NCBI GenBank assembly: GCA_030446545.1
Contig: JAUJNB010000014.1
Coordinates: 48,072 to 93,501 of the forward strand
DNA length: 45,430 nucleotides
DNA from: Acidimicrobiales bacterium
Lineage (GTDB): Bacteria > Actinomycetota > Acidimicrobiia > Acidimicrobiales > CADCSY01
Reading direction: 5' to 3'
A program made the translations under genes and the position numbers. Under the pieces are notes generated by a model. That model made no database searches, was not told the origin of the DNA, and was given only the letters and a program-made list of their open reading frames with translations. Of the stretch, positions 1 to 8,579 are shown one piece after another (the first letter of the stretch is position 1; each line of letters begins with the position of its first letter).

Positions 1-32
1 CGGTGCCGGTGCCGGTGCCGGTGCCGGTGCCG
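1..32. repeat. Hexanucleotide tandem repeat (GGTGCC, about 5 copies)
   Basis: Five perfect head-to-tail GGTGCC units start the window and may continue beyond it. On the minus strand they lie in frame in the cobQ 3' end and encode an Ala-Pro tail. Short GC repeats of this kind slip easily, so copy number may vary between strains or between assemblies. Confidence 0.9.
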
Positions 33-1564
33 AGGTGACGGCACCCTCCTTGATGACGGCGTCGAGGGCAGCGAGGTCGAGGTGAGCCTCGAGCAGGTCG
101 GCCAGGCGGTCGAACTGGACCTCCCGGGCGGCCGGGAAGCTCACCCCGGCCTGGTCGAACTCCCGGCCGGCTCGCCGGCCCACCCTCGACAGGAACACAC
201 CACGGAAGCCATCGGCCTCGAACAATCCGTGCAGTCCGGTCCCGAGGAACCGACCCCCGGCCCCTACCGCGCCCTCCGCCGCCTCGGCACCGTGGACGTC
301 GTGGAGGTCGATCCAGGCCCGGGCCGAGGGACCCCGTACCACCCGGCCGTGGTGGACCGCGTAGCCGGTGACCTCCTCACCCCAGGCCGTCCCCCGCCGG
401 CGACGGGTCACCTTGTCCACCTCGAAGACGGTCGTGACATCGAGCCATCCCAACCCCTCCACCCGCCCCACGTCCGACTCGACCGGGTCGTCGATCGTCC
501 GGCCCATCATCTGCTGCCCGCCGCAGATGCCCAACACCACGGCGTCGGTGGCCAGGGCGGCCCGATCGAGGCCGGATTCCCGCAGCCAGGCCAGGTCGGC
601 CACGGTGGCCTTGGTGCCGGGCAGCACGACCAGGTCCGGACGGCCGAGCGCCCGGGCCCGGTCGACCAGGCGGACCTCCACCCCGGGTTCGAGCCAGAGG
701 GCGTCGAGGTCGGTGACGTTGGCGATGCGAGGGAAGCGGATCACGGCCACGTCGAGGCGGTCGGTGGCCGCCGCGGTCAGGCCTCCCCGGGCCCGGGGAC
801 GGGGTCCCTCGAGGCCGAGGGAGTCCTCGGCGTCGAGGGCCACGTCGTCGATCCAGGGCAGCACCGAGGGTGGGGACGCCGCAGCGTCGTTCCAACTCCC
901 CGGTGCCGTCACCCAACAGGGCGGGATCGCCCCGGAACTTGTTGACCACGAAGGCCCGCACCGTGGCCCGCAGTTCGTCGGGGAGCAGGGCCAACGAACC
1001 GTAGAGCGACGCAAAGACCCCACCCCGGTCGATGTCGCCGACCACCAGTGCCGGCAGGCCGGCGGAGCGGGCCAGGGGGAGGTTGACCAGGTCGTGGGCC
1101 ACGAGGTTGATCTCGGCGCACCCGCCCGCCCCCTCGGCCACGACCACGTCGAAGCGGGACCGCAGGTCGGACAGCGCGCCGGCCACCACGGCCTGCAGGC
1201 GAGGCTGCTCGGCGTGGTAGGCGGCGGCCTCCAGGTGGGCCAGCGGCCGTCCCATCACCACCACTTGGCTGGCCCGCTCGCCCGTGGGCTTGAGCAGGAT
1301 GGGGTTCATGGCCACCTCGGGCTCCACCCCCGCGGCCAGGGCCTTCACCCCTTGGGCCCGGCCGATCTCGTGGCCGCCTGCCGTCACCCAGGAGTTGAGC
1401 GACATGTTCTGGGCTTTGAACGGAGCCACCCGCACACCTCGGCGGGCCAGCAGCCGGCACAGGCCGGTCACGAGGTGGCTCTTGCCCACGTCGCTGGCCG
1501 TGCCACAGACCATGAGCCCGCCCTTCAGGGCGGGCTGCTGGGCGGGGGCAAGGGACGAGGACAA
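1..1564 (-). CDS. cobQ: Cobyric acid synthase CobQ/CbiP (3' end beyond window; one frameshift)
   Basis: This enzyme is the glutamine-dependent amidase that converts adenosylcobyrinic a,c-diamide to adenosylcobyric acid. The N-terminal half has the ATP-binding start MVCGTASDVGKSH, then FKAQNMSLNSWVT and GDIDRGGVFASLYG, typical of the CobQ dethiobiotin-synthetase-like domain. The glutaminase half lies in another minus-strand frame: GICGGQQMMG carries the nucleophile Cys and GYAVHHGR the His. The frames meet near 865, where a GG run should probably be GGGG, so I read a 2-base loss rather than a dead gene. The C-terminus runs into an Ala-Pro tail and off the window. The start is uncertain: TTG at 1564 follows cobC by 21 bases, and ATG at 1513 would just precede the P-loop. 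It is the last visible gene of the operon. Confidence 0.88.
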
Positions 1565-1585
1565 GGGGCGAGGGTAGGTCGGCCG

Positions 1586-2491
1586 TCAGGCCGTGGCCTC
1601 CAGGGCCGAGGCGAGGCGCTCCAGCCCGTCCTCATCGGGCACGGCCACCCGGGCCCAGCCGGGGAGCCCGAACGACGTGGTGTCGCGCACGAGGACCCCC
1701 TCGGGGGCGAGGCGGCCACGCAGATCCCCGGCTTGTTCCACCAACAGCCAGTTGGCATCGGAGGGCTGGGGGCGGAGGGCGTACGACGAGAGCAGGCCGG
1801 ACAGCTCGTGGCGAAGGAGGGCGATGCGAGCGGCCCAGCCCGACAGGTCGGCCAGGGCCAACATCCGGGGCACGAGGGCCAGCGCCAGGGAGCCGACCGA
1901 CCAGGCCGGCTGGTGCCGTCGCAGCCGGGCCATGAAGTCGGTGTCGTCGGCGACGACGTAGCCGACCCGGAGCCCGGGGCAGGCGAAGAGCTTGGTGAGC
2001 GAACCGACCACGACGGTGTCGGCGTCGCCCCGGGTCCAGTGCCCGGTGGCCAACGGGTAGAAGGCCTCGTCCCACACCGCCGCCCGCTCGCCGGGCCCCG
2101 CCAGGCGACCCGTCGGGTTGTGCGGGTTCGACCGCCAGCGAGGCCCATCCTCGGCCACCGTGGCGAGGTGGCGCCGGTACAAGGAGAACTCGGGTTCCTC
2201 GACCCGACCCCGCGGCCGCCCGGCGGCCACCAGGGCGATGGCCTCGGCACCCCCGTTGGTCACCAGGAGGTGTCCCCGGTCGATCCCCATGGCGTCGGCC
2301 AGGGCCGCCGTGGCCCCGGCAGGGTCGGGGTACTGGCGCAGCGCTTCCAGGGAGGTGGCAGCCAGGGTGGCCACGTCAGGAGCCAACGGGTTCAGGCTGA
2401 CCGAGAGGTCCAACACCGCCGACGGTGCGATGCCGAGGGCGGCGGCCAGGCGGGGCCCGTCGCCTCCGTGGCCCGACGGCGGCGGGATCAT
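1586..2491 (-). CDS. cobC: Threonine-phosphate decarboxylase-like PLP enzyme (CobC/CobD family)
   Basis: This is a fold-type I aminotransferase-like protein of about 301 residues. In cobalamin pathways this family decarboxylates threonine phosphate to aminopropanol phosphate, the linker joined to cobyric acid. Visible signs are NPHNPTGRL in the substrate/PLP region and SLTKLFACPGLRVGY, which holds the Schiff-base lysine. It resembles histidinol-phosphate aminotransferase, so the exact role rests on its place between cbiB and cobQ. I chose ATG at 2491 because it overlaps the cbiB stop as ATGA, which implies translational coupling; longer reading frames upstream only overlap cbiB. Confidence 0.82.
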   Translation of the reverse strand: MIPPPSGHGGDGPRLAAALGIAPSAVLDLSVSLNPLAPDVATLAATSLEALRQYPDPAGATAALADAMGIDRGHLLVTNGGAEAIALVAAGRPRGRVEEPEFSLYRRHLATVAEDGPRWRSNPHNPTGRLAGPGERAAVWDEAFYPLATGHWTRGDADTVVVGSLTKLFACPGLRVGYVVADDTDFMARLRRHQPAWSVGSLALALVPRMLALADLSGWAARIALLRHELSGLLSSYALRPQPSDANWLLVEQAGDLRGRLAPEGVLVRDTTSFGLPGWARVAVPDEDGLERLASALEATA

Positions 2492-3426
2492 CGAGGCCCC
2501 GTCCGGGTGACGAGGGCGCCGCAGGACAGGAGGGCGACGAGCAGGGTCCCCACATCGGAAGAGAGCCGCACGGCGGCGGCGATGTCGGCCAGCTCCGCCG
2601 GTCGCCCCCGGCCGAGGGAGGGTCGGTGCTCGACCCGGTCTCCGTAGCGGTTGAGGCCACCGAGGCGCAGCCCGAGGGCGGCGGCGAAGGCCGCTTCGGC
2701 CACCCCTGAGTTGGGTGACGGGTGTCGGGACGCCTGGTGGCGAACGGCCGGGAGCACCGATCGGGCGGCACCGGGCCGAGCCACGACGACGAGGGCCGCG
2801 GTGAGCCGGGCGGGGAGCCAACCGGCCACGTCGTCGAGGCGGGCGCTGGCCCAGCCGTAGCGCTCGTAGCGGTCCGAGTGGTGACCGACCATGGCGTCGA
2901 GGGTGTTCAGGGCCCGGTAACCGAGCGCCCCGGGGGCTCCGGCCACCGCCGCCCAGAACACGGGGGCGACCACGGCGTCGACGGTGTTCTCGGCCACCGA
3001 CTCGACCACGGCCCGAGCCACCCCGGCCTGGTCGAGGCCTTGGGGGTCACGCCCGACCAGGGTCGGCAGCAGCCGCCGGGCGCCGTCGAGGTCGTCGAGG
3101 GCCAAGGCCTTCTCGACGGCGGCGGCGGCCTCGGCCAGGCTCCTTCCTCCCACGGCCAGGTAGGTGGCGGCGGTGGTGGAGCCCACCAAGCGCCCGGTGC
3201 CGGCACCGAGAAGCAGGCCGACCAGGGCGTGCACGGCCCCGGCCCGGCGCCGGTCCCGGTAGAGGTGGCGCTCGACCGTCGACATGCACCGCCCGAAGAT
3301 CACCAGCGGGTGGGGGTCGACTCCGGGCTCGCCCAGGAACCGGTCGACCACCACGCCGGCGGCGGCGCCGCGGACCCTCCCGGCCGAACGCCGGGTGGCG
3401 TCGCCGTGGACCGGTGCGTGTGTCAC
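2488..3426 (-). CDS. cbiB: Adenosylcobinamide-phosphate synthase CbiB
   Basis: CbiB attaches aminopropanol (or its phosphate) to adenosylcobyric acid at the membrane. The protein of about 312 residues shows family hallmarks: VVDRFLGEP near the start, ARAVVESVAENTVDAVVAP in the middle, then LNTLDAMVGHHSDRYERYGW, and SPNSGVAEAAFAAALGLRLGG toward the C-terminus, within a very hydrophobic chain. The GTG start at 3426 overlaps the cobS stop as GTGA and the 3' end overlaps cobC as ATGA, so it is coupled on both sides. Actinobacterial naming often calls it CobD. Confidence 0.9.
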   Translation of the reverse strand: MTHAPVHGDATRRSAGRVRGAAAGVVVDRFLGEPGVDPHPLVIFGRCMSTVERHLYRDRRRAGAVHALVGLLLGAGTGRLVGSTTAATYLAVGGRSLAEAAAAVEKALALDDLDGARRLLPTLVGRDPQGLDQAGVARAVVESVAENTVDAVVAPVFWAAVAGAPGALGYRALNTLDAMVGHHSDRYERYGWASARLDDVAGWLPARLTAALVVVARPGAARSVLPAVRHQASRHPSPNSGVAEAAFAAALGLRLGGLNRYGDRVEHRPSLGRGRPAELADIAAAVRLSSDVGTLLVALLSCGALVTRTGPR

Positions 3427-4163
3427 CAGCGGGCGGCGGCGATGACGAGGCCCGCGGTCTCGGCCACCATGCCGGCCGCCCCCAGCACGTCTCCCGTGTA
3501 GCCCCCGATCCTCCGGCGGGCCACCACCAGGATGGCCAGGGCGGCCAAGCCGGCCACCACCACGGCGGCGGCCAGGTGGCCGGCGCCGATGCCCGTCCCG
3601 GCCCACCGGGCCGCACCCCCGCCGGCCACCAGCACCAGCGCCCAGACCCCGCCCACGACGACCACCGGGCCCGCACCCGCGGTGGGGTCACGAAACGCCG
3701 TGGCCAGACCGTCGGGCCGGGCGTAGGGCTGGGTCAGCACGGCCAGCGCCATGGCGGCGCGTGAGGTCGCCCACAGCCCGGCCAGCAGCACCGGCGAGGG
3801 GACCAGCGAGGCCAGAGCGGCGACGCGCACCACCAGCACGATGGCGACGGCGCCCAGGGCGAAGGCACCGGTGGTGGGCTCGGCCATCACCGCCAGGCGC
3901 CGGGCGGGGTCGAGACCGTGGGCCAGGAGCCCGTCGGCGCTGTCGGCCAGCCCGTCGAGGTGCAGCATCCCGGTCACGGCCTGGTCGACGGCGACCACCA
4001 CGGCCGCCGCCAGGAGCGGGGTCGATCGGACGTCGGCGGCCCACCAGAGGCCCCCCAACGCCAGGCCCAGGCCCGCGCCCACCACCGGGAACCAGGGCAG
4101 GGCCCGGGGCGTCGGCGACGCCGGGCCGCCGAGACAGGTGAGGAAGCCCAAGGCGGCGCCCAT
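3423..4163 (-). CDS. cobS: Adenosylcobinamide-GDP ribazoletransferase CobS
   Basis: CobS is the integral-membrane cobalamin synthase that joins activated cobinamide-GDP to alpha-ribazole. The 246-residue protein is almost entirely hydrophobic and contains the metal/substrate motif HLDGLADSADGL at about residues 66-77, followed by a GDVLGA segment near the C-terminus. Length matches the family. Its ATG shares one base with the cobU stop (TGATG). No cobT for making alpha-ribazole phosphate lies in the window, so that step must be encoded elsewhere. Confidence 0.92.
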   Translation of the reverse strand: MGAALGFLTCLGGPASPTPRALPWFPVVGAGLGLALGGLWWAADVRSTPLLAAAVVVAVDQAVTGMLHLDGLADSADGLLAHGLDPARRLAVMAEPTTGAFALGAVAIVLVVRVAALASLVPSPVLLAGLWATSRAAMALAVLTQPYARPDGLATAFRDPTAGAGPVVVVGGVWALVLVAGGGAARWAGTGIGAGHLAAAVVVAGLAALAILVVARRRIGGYTGDVLGAAGMVAETAGLVIAAARW

Positions 4164-4669
4164 CAGCGGGGCGAGATCTCGTGGAGCCGCAAGACCCGTC
4201 CGGCCACGACCAGCAGGACGTCGTCGGCCCGGGCGGCCACCACCTGGTTCACCTCGCCGAGCACGTCGCGGAAGCGACGCCCCACCGCAGTCGACGGGTG
4301 GACGCCCATGCCCACCTCCTCGGAGACCACCACGCTGTCACCTTGGCGAGCGGCCAGCGCATCACCGAGGGAGTGGGCGTCGACGGTGAGGTCGGCGGCG
4401 CCGGCCACCCAACCGCCGAGCGAGTCGACCAACACCGTGCCCGTCGTGGTCCGAAGCACCGGTCCCAGGCTCGCCGGCGCCACCTCCAGGGTGGCCCACG
4501 CCGCCGGACGCCGGGCCCGGTGGCGGGCGATGCGCTCCTGGAGGTCGTCGTCGGCGGGGTCGGTGGTGGTGGTGGCCACGTAGATGACCGGCGCCGGCGA
4601 TTCGGCGGCCAGGGCCTCGGCCACCGCCGACTTGCCCGAACGAGCCCCACCCAGCACCAGGGTGATCAC
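4163..4669 (-). CDS. cobU: Adenosylcobinamide kinase / cobinamide-phosphate guanylyltransferase CobU
   Basis: CobU phosphorylates adenosylcobinamide and then adds GMP, preparing it for CobS. The short protein of about 168 residues begins with the P-loop LVLGGARSGKS and carries VYVATT-like (VIYVATTTT), ERIARHRARRP, LVDSLGGWV and SEEVGMGVHPSTAVGRRFRDV, all diagnostic. I chose GTG at 4669 because it overlaps the cbiZ stop as GTGA and places the P-loop at the N-terminus. The upstream extension to 4795 only overlaps cbiZ and has no family similarity. Confidence 0.93.
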   Translation of the reverse strand: MITLVLGGARSGKSAVAEALAAESPAPVIYVATTTTDPADDDLQERIARHRARRPAAWATLEVAPASLGPVLRTTTGTVLVDSLGGWVAGAADLTVDAHSLGDALAARQGDSVVVSEEVGMGVHPSTAVGRRFRDVLGEVNQVVAARADDVLLVVAGRVLRLHEISPR

Positions 4670-5325
4670 GAGGTCGACCAGGCCCGGACACCAGCCAGCA
4701 CGGCGGTGTGGACGGCCCGGGCCAGGCCCGCTCCCCACGTGGAGCGGGGACCTCCGAAGGCCGACGCCACTCCCTGCTCGGGGCAGCAGATGCACACGGC
4801 GTCGGTGGCCGTGCCCGTCGCAGCCACCCCGGCGTCCCAGAGGGCCTGGGACTTGGCCTCGGTGACGGTGCCGACGGCGTTGACCAAGGCGGCGTCGCTC
4901 AGGCGCTGGGGGAGGAAGGCGACGACATTGATGGTGCCCACCTGCCCGGCGGGGATGGTCTCGGCCCCGGCACCGGCCTCATCCGCGGCCCAGGTCGGGA
5001 CCCTCAACCCGACAGTCGCCGCCACCTGGAGGCCTGGGCCGGCGCCGGCGAACTGCACGGCGTCGAGGGCCGCGGCGGTCAGCATCCCCACCCCGGGTCC
5101 GGCCAGTCCCAGTGTCGCCGCCATCGACTCGACGTGGGCCTCCGGGTCACGGCGGGAGTACATCAGGGGCACCTGGGCATTGAGCACCCACGCGCGCCGT
5201 CCCAGGCCACCGCCGAAGGGAGCCGAGGAGACGGTCCGCAGCGGGCCCTGGCTGCGCCAGACCAGCGCCGGCCACTCCCGCCCGTCCTCGGCGTGGGAAC
5301 CCAGCTGCGGATGGAGGACGTCCAC
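4666..5325 (-). CDS. cbiZ: Adenosylcobinamide amidohydrolase CbiZ
   Basis: CbiZ cleaves the aminopropanol arm from adenosylcobinamide and gives adenosylcobyric acid, a salvage entry used by archaea and some bacteria. The predicted 219-residue protein contains VLNAQVPLMYSRRDP, QVGTINVVAFLPQRLSDAAL, TEAKSQALWDAG and ATGTATDAV, which match the CbiZ pattern well. The start is GTG at 5325 with an AAGGGG ribosome site a few bases upstream. It heads the minus-strand operon and lies back to back with the riboswitch and importer genes, so imported cobinamide can be fed straight into CbiZ, CbiB, CobU and CobS. Confidence 0.85.
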   Translation of the reverse strand: MDVLHPQLGSHAEDGREWPALVWRSQGPLRTVSSAPFGGGLGRRAWVLNAQVPLMYSRRDPEAHVESMAATLGLAGPGVGMLTAAALDAVQFAGAGPGLQVAATVGLRVPTWAADEAGAGAETIPAGQVGTINVVAFLPQRLSDAALVNAVGTVTEAKSQALWDAGVAATGTATDAVCICCPEQGVASAFGGPRSTWGAGLARAVHTAVLAGVRAWSTS

Positions 5326-5483
5326 GCGCCACCCCTTCGTCTCGAGCGAACCAGCGCCGGCGGGCTGGCGACGGGCGCGGATGGTACCGCGACCCGTCGC
5401 CGCCCGAGCCGGCACGGGCCACGGCCGGCGGCGGGCCACGGCTGCGACCGGTTGACCGGGCCGGCAGGCGGGCCATAACTTCG

Positions 5484-5604
5484 GCCCCGTCTGCCGGTGG
5501 GGAGCGAAGTCCGGTGCGAGTCCGGCGCTGTCCCGCAACTGTGGTCCCCCAGGGAGCGATACCGAAGTTCCGGGGCGAGCCAGGTCGCCTGCTCGCCGGC
5601 GCGA
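5484..5604 (+). promoter_or_regulatory. Cobalamin riboswitch (AdoCbl-type)
   Basis: The plus strand contains the conserved riboswitch core in order: GGTGCGAGTCCGGCGCTG, then TCCCGCAACTGTGGT, and the B12 box GAGCCAGGTCGCCTGC. G/C-rich flanks can pair to close the structure. It lies about 90 bases before the btuF AGGAGG ribosome site, so it should lower importer expression when B12 is plentiful. I see no equivalent on the minus strand for the cbiZ operon. The exact 5' and 3' ends are estimates. Confidence 0.93.
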
Positions 5605-5692
5605 CGAACCAGCCTCGAGGACGGGCACGGTTCGCACGCCAGGGTCTCCCTGTCGTCGAGCGACGCACCCCTCGACCGACAGGAGGAACCAC

Positions 5693-6586
5693 ATCACGCA
5701 CGCATCCTGACCGCCCTGCTCGTCACCGTCGCCCTGGCCGGGGCCTGCGGGGACGACAGCACCGACGTGGCCACCGAACCGGATGGCACCGCTCCCACGG
5801 AGGACGTCGAGCGCCCGAGCGCATCGTCTCGTTGTCGGCCACCGCCACCGAGATGCTCTTCGCCATCGGCGCCGGAGGCCAGGTCGTCGCCGTCGACGAC
5901 CAGTCCAACTTCCCCCGAGGCCCCCACCACCGACCTCTCGGGCTTCAATCCCAACCTCGAGGCCATCACCACCTACCAGCCCGACCTGGTGGTGCTCTCC
6001 GGCGACCGGGACGGCCTGGTGGCCGGCCTCGCCACCCTCGGCATCGAGACCATCGTCAACGAGGCGGCGGTGACGCTCGACGACACCTACGACCAGATCG
6101 CGGGTCTGGCCATCGCCACCGGCCACGAGGACGAGGCGGCCGAGGTGGTGGCCGGCATGCGCCGCGACATCGACGCCCTGGTCGCCCGGGTGCCCGAGCG
6201 CCCCGACCCCCTCACCTACTACCACGAGCTGGACGACACCCTCTACTCGGTGACGTCGGACACCTTCATCGGCCAGATCTACACCCTGGCCGGCCTGGAG
6301 AACGTGGCCGACGACGCCGACCCCACGGGGAGTTCGGCGGCTTCCCCCAGCTCTCCCCCGAGCTCCTGGTGAACGCCGACCCCGACTTCATCTTCCTGGC
6401 CGACACCAAGTGCTGCGGCCAGAGCGGGAGACACTCGCCCAGCGGCCCGGCTTCGACACCTTGACCGCCGTGCGGGAAGGTCGCGCCATCGAGCTCGACG
6501 ATGACATCGCCTCGCGCTGGGGACCCCGCATCGTCGACTTCCGGGCCACGGTGATCGAGGCCACCGCCACCGTCCCCGCCGCCTAG
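5693..6586 (+). CDS. btuF: Corrinoid ABC transporter substrate-binding lipoprotein BtuF (4-5 frameshifts)
   Basis: A lipoprotein signal (TALLVTVALAGAC, lipobox LAGAC) is followed by a BtuF-like periplasmic-binding fold: ERIVSLSATATEMLFAIGAG, VVAVDDQSNFP, YQPDLVVLSGDRDG, and a C-terminal part with LLVNADPDFIFLADT. The frame changes near 5814-5816, 5912-5916, 6327-6330 and 6426-6428. Each is repaired by adding one or two bases to a C or G run. The start codon also looks damaged: AGGAGG at 5681-5686 is followed by ATCAC where ATGCAC would give MHARILTALL. The downstream permease and ATPase plus the B12 riboswitch make corrinoids the likely ligand. Confidence 0.82.
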
Positions 6587-6595
6587 ACCGACCCG

Positions 6596-7674
6596 ATGGC
6601 CCGGGTCGCCCAACCGCCGTCTGCGCCGTCGCCTCCGACCGTCACCGGCGACCCGGGCCCCACCCCGGCCGGGTCAGGCCTTGCCGGCCGGTCGCTGTCG
6701 ACGGCGCGCCTGCGGCCCCGGTGGGTGCCCGCCGGCGTCGCCGCCGTGGTCGTGGCCATGGCCCTCGGACTGGGGGTCGGCCCCGCCCGCCTGGATGTGG
6801 TCGACGTGGCCCGTGCGCTCCTCGGCCTGCCCACCGGGATGAACGACCAGGAGCGGGCCATCGTCGTCGACATCCGGCTACCTCGTGTGGTCCTCGGCCT
6901 CCTGGTGGGGGCCATGTTGTCCCTGGCCGGCGCCAGCTACCAGGGCGTGTTCCGCAACCCACTGGCCGACCCCTACCTCCTCGGCGCCGCCTCCGGTGCC
7001 GGGCTGGGGGTCACCATCGCCGTGGTCACCAGGGCCAGCGGCGCCACCATCCCGGTGTCGGCCCTCTCGCCGCCTTTGCGGGCGCACTCGTGGCGGTGGC
7101 GCTCACCTACCTGCTCGGCGCTGCCGGCCCCGGGCGGATGTCGACCGCCGCCCTCATCCTGGCCGGCGGCCGCACCTCCAGCAGCGCCATCAGGACACCA
7201 TCCGCCAGGTGTACTCCTTCATCCTCGGCGGCATCTCCACCGTCGGGTGGCGCGAGGTGGGCATCGCCCTGCCCTACCTCGTCTGGCCACCGTGGTGCTG
7301 TTGTCCCAGCGCCGGACCCTCGACGTGCTGGCCCTGGGCGATGACGAAGCCACCAGTCTGGGCCTGCATGCCCGTCGCAGTCGCCTGGTGGTGGTGGTGG
7401 CCGCCTCGCTCGGCACCGCCGCCGCCGTCTCGGTCTCGGGCCTCATCGGCTTCGTCGGCATCATCGTCCCGCACACCATCCGCCTGCTGGCCGGCGCCAG
7501 CCACCGCGCTGGCTGCTGCCGTTGTCGGTGCTGTTCGGGGCCTTCCTGGTCGTGGCCGACCTCCTGGCCCGCACGCTGGCCTCGCCCGCCGAGATCCCCA
7601 TCGGGGTGGTCACCGCCTTCTTCGGTGCGCCCTTCTTCGTGTTGGTGCTTCGTACCTCGAAGCGCCTGACGTGA
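6596..7674 (+). CDS. btuC: Corrinoid ABC transporter permease BtuC (several frameshifts and a small internal loss)
   Basis: This is a FecCD/BtuC-type permease with many transmembrane helices. Hallmarks are DIRLPRVVLGLLVGAMLSLA, GASYQGVFRNPLADPYLLG, YSFILGGISTVGW, LGDDEATSLG and GLIGFVGIIVPHTIRLLAG. Frames change near 7060, 7170-7195, 7283 and 7505. Three are repaired by one base. At 7170-7195 about a dozen residues of a membrane helix seem to be missing between LILAG and QQRHQDTIRQ. The ATG at 6596 lies 9 bases after the btuF stop, and the stop (7672-7674) overlaps the btuD GTG. Confidence 0.82.
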
Positions 7675-8453
7675 GCAGCGGCCCCTCGCTCCCCGTCCTC
7701 GCCTGTCGAGGGGTCACCGTGGTCCTCGGTGGGGTCCGCATCCTCGACGGGGTCGACCTGGAAGTGGCGAGGGGGGAGTGGCTCTCCTGTCGGGCCCAAC
7801 GGCGCCGGCAAGACGACGCTGCTGCGCTACGTATGCGGGTTGGTCGGCGGCACCGGCGACCTGCAGCTCGCCGGCCGGCCCGCTGCCGACCTGTCGCGCC
7901 GCCAACGGGCCGGCCTGCTGGCCCTGGTTCCCCAGACCCCGGTCGTGCCCCCGGGCATCGCCGTGGCCGACTACGTGCTGCTCGGCCGCACCCCCACATC
8001 AGTCCCTCGGCGTGGAGGGCCCGGTCGATCTGGCTGCAGTGCAGGAGGCCTGGGCCGGCTCGACCTGCTGGACCTGGCCCACCGCCGCTGTCCACCCTGT
8101 CGGGCGGGGAGCGTCAGCGGGTCTTCCTCGCCCGGGCGCTGGCCCAGGAAGCGCCCGTGCTGCTGCTCGACGAGCCCACCACCGCCCTCGACGTCGGTCA
8201 CCAGCAGCAGGTGCTCGACCTGGTGGACAACCTGCGCCGCGATCAGTGCCTCACGGTGGTGTCGACCATGCACGACCTCACCCTGTCCGGCCAGTACGCC
8301 GACCGCGTGGTGCTGCTGAGTGAAGGACGGGTGGTGGTCTCGGGCACCGCCGCCGAGGTGCTCACCGAAGCCCATCTGGCCCGCTACTACGACGCCCGGG
8401 TCCACATCGTGGAAAGCGCAGGCCGCCCGGTCGTCCTGCCCTACCGGGCCTAG
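7671..8453 (+). CDS. btuD: Corrinoid ABC transporter ATP-binding protein BtuD (several frameshifts)
   Basis: This is the ATPase of the importer. The Walker A motif reads GPNGAGKTTLLRYVCG, the Q-loop region LALVPQTPVVPPG, the signature TLSGGERQRVFLARALAQ and Walker B VLLLDEPTTALD, followed by the H-loop in VVSTMHDLTLS. The frame changes near 7785-7790, 7991-8006, 8049 and 8088. Each is mended by one extra base, often in a C run. GTG at 7671 overlaps the btuC stop as GTGA. All catalytic motifs survive, which argues for a working gene with sequence errors. Confidence 0.85.
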   Translation: MSSGPSLPVLACRGVTVVLGGVRILDGVDLEVARGEWLSCRAQRRRQDDAAALRMRVGRRHRRPAARRPARCRPVAPPTGRPAGPGSPDPGRAPGHRRGRLRAARPHPHISPSAWRARSIWLQCRRPGPARPAGPGPPPLSTLSGGERQRVFLARALAQEAPVLLLDEPTTALDVGHQQQVLDLVDNLRRDQCLTVVSTMHDLTLSGQYADRVVLLSEGRVVVSGTAAEVLTEAHLARYYDARVHIVESAGRPVVLPYRA

Positions 8454-8545
8454 CCAAGGCGCTGAGCCACCCGGGCGGCTCCGCTCTCAGGTACGGGTTC
8501 CTGTAAACGGAACTGGCGTATTCGAGAGTCGAGCCACGCCGAGGA

Positions 8546-8561
8546 GGGGGCGCCAACCCCC
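8546..8561. terminator. G5/C5 hairpin between convergent btuD and dxs
   Basis: GGGGG, a six-base loop CGCCAA and CCCCC can form a short hairpin between the two converging genes. A second imperfect palindrome, GAGCCACCCGGGCGGCTC, lies at about 8464-8481. Neither has a T tract, so a terminator role is only suggested by position. Confidence 0.3.
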
Positions 8562-8579
8562 GCCAGGGGCGGGGCCGGT

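Noticed and set aside
82..2647. Long plus-strand open frames across the cobQ-cobC region
   Set aside because: They are opposite-strand shadows of high-GC genes. All conserved cobalamin motifs are on the minus strand.
5326..5483. Minus-strand B12 riboswitch for the cbiZ operon
   Set aside because: The conserved core and B12 box occur only in the plus-strand orientation; nothing similar is seen on the minus strand.
4666..6225. A 519-codon minus-strand protein including CbiZ
   Set aside because: The upstream 300 codons run through the riboswitch and btuF on the other strand. The CbiZ fold and ribosome site support GTG at 5325.
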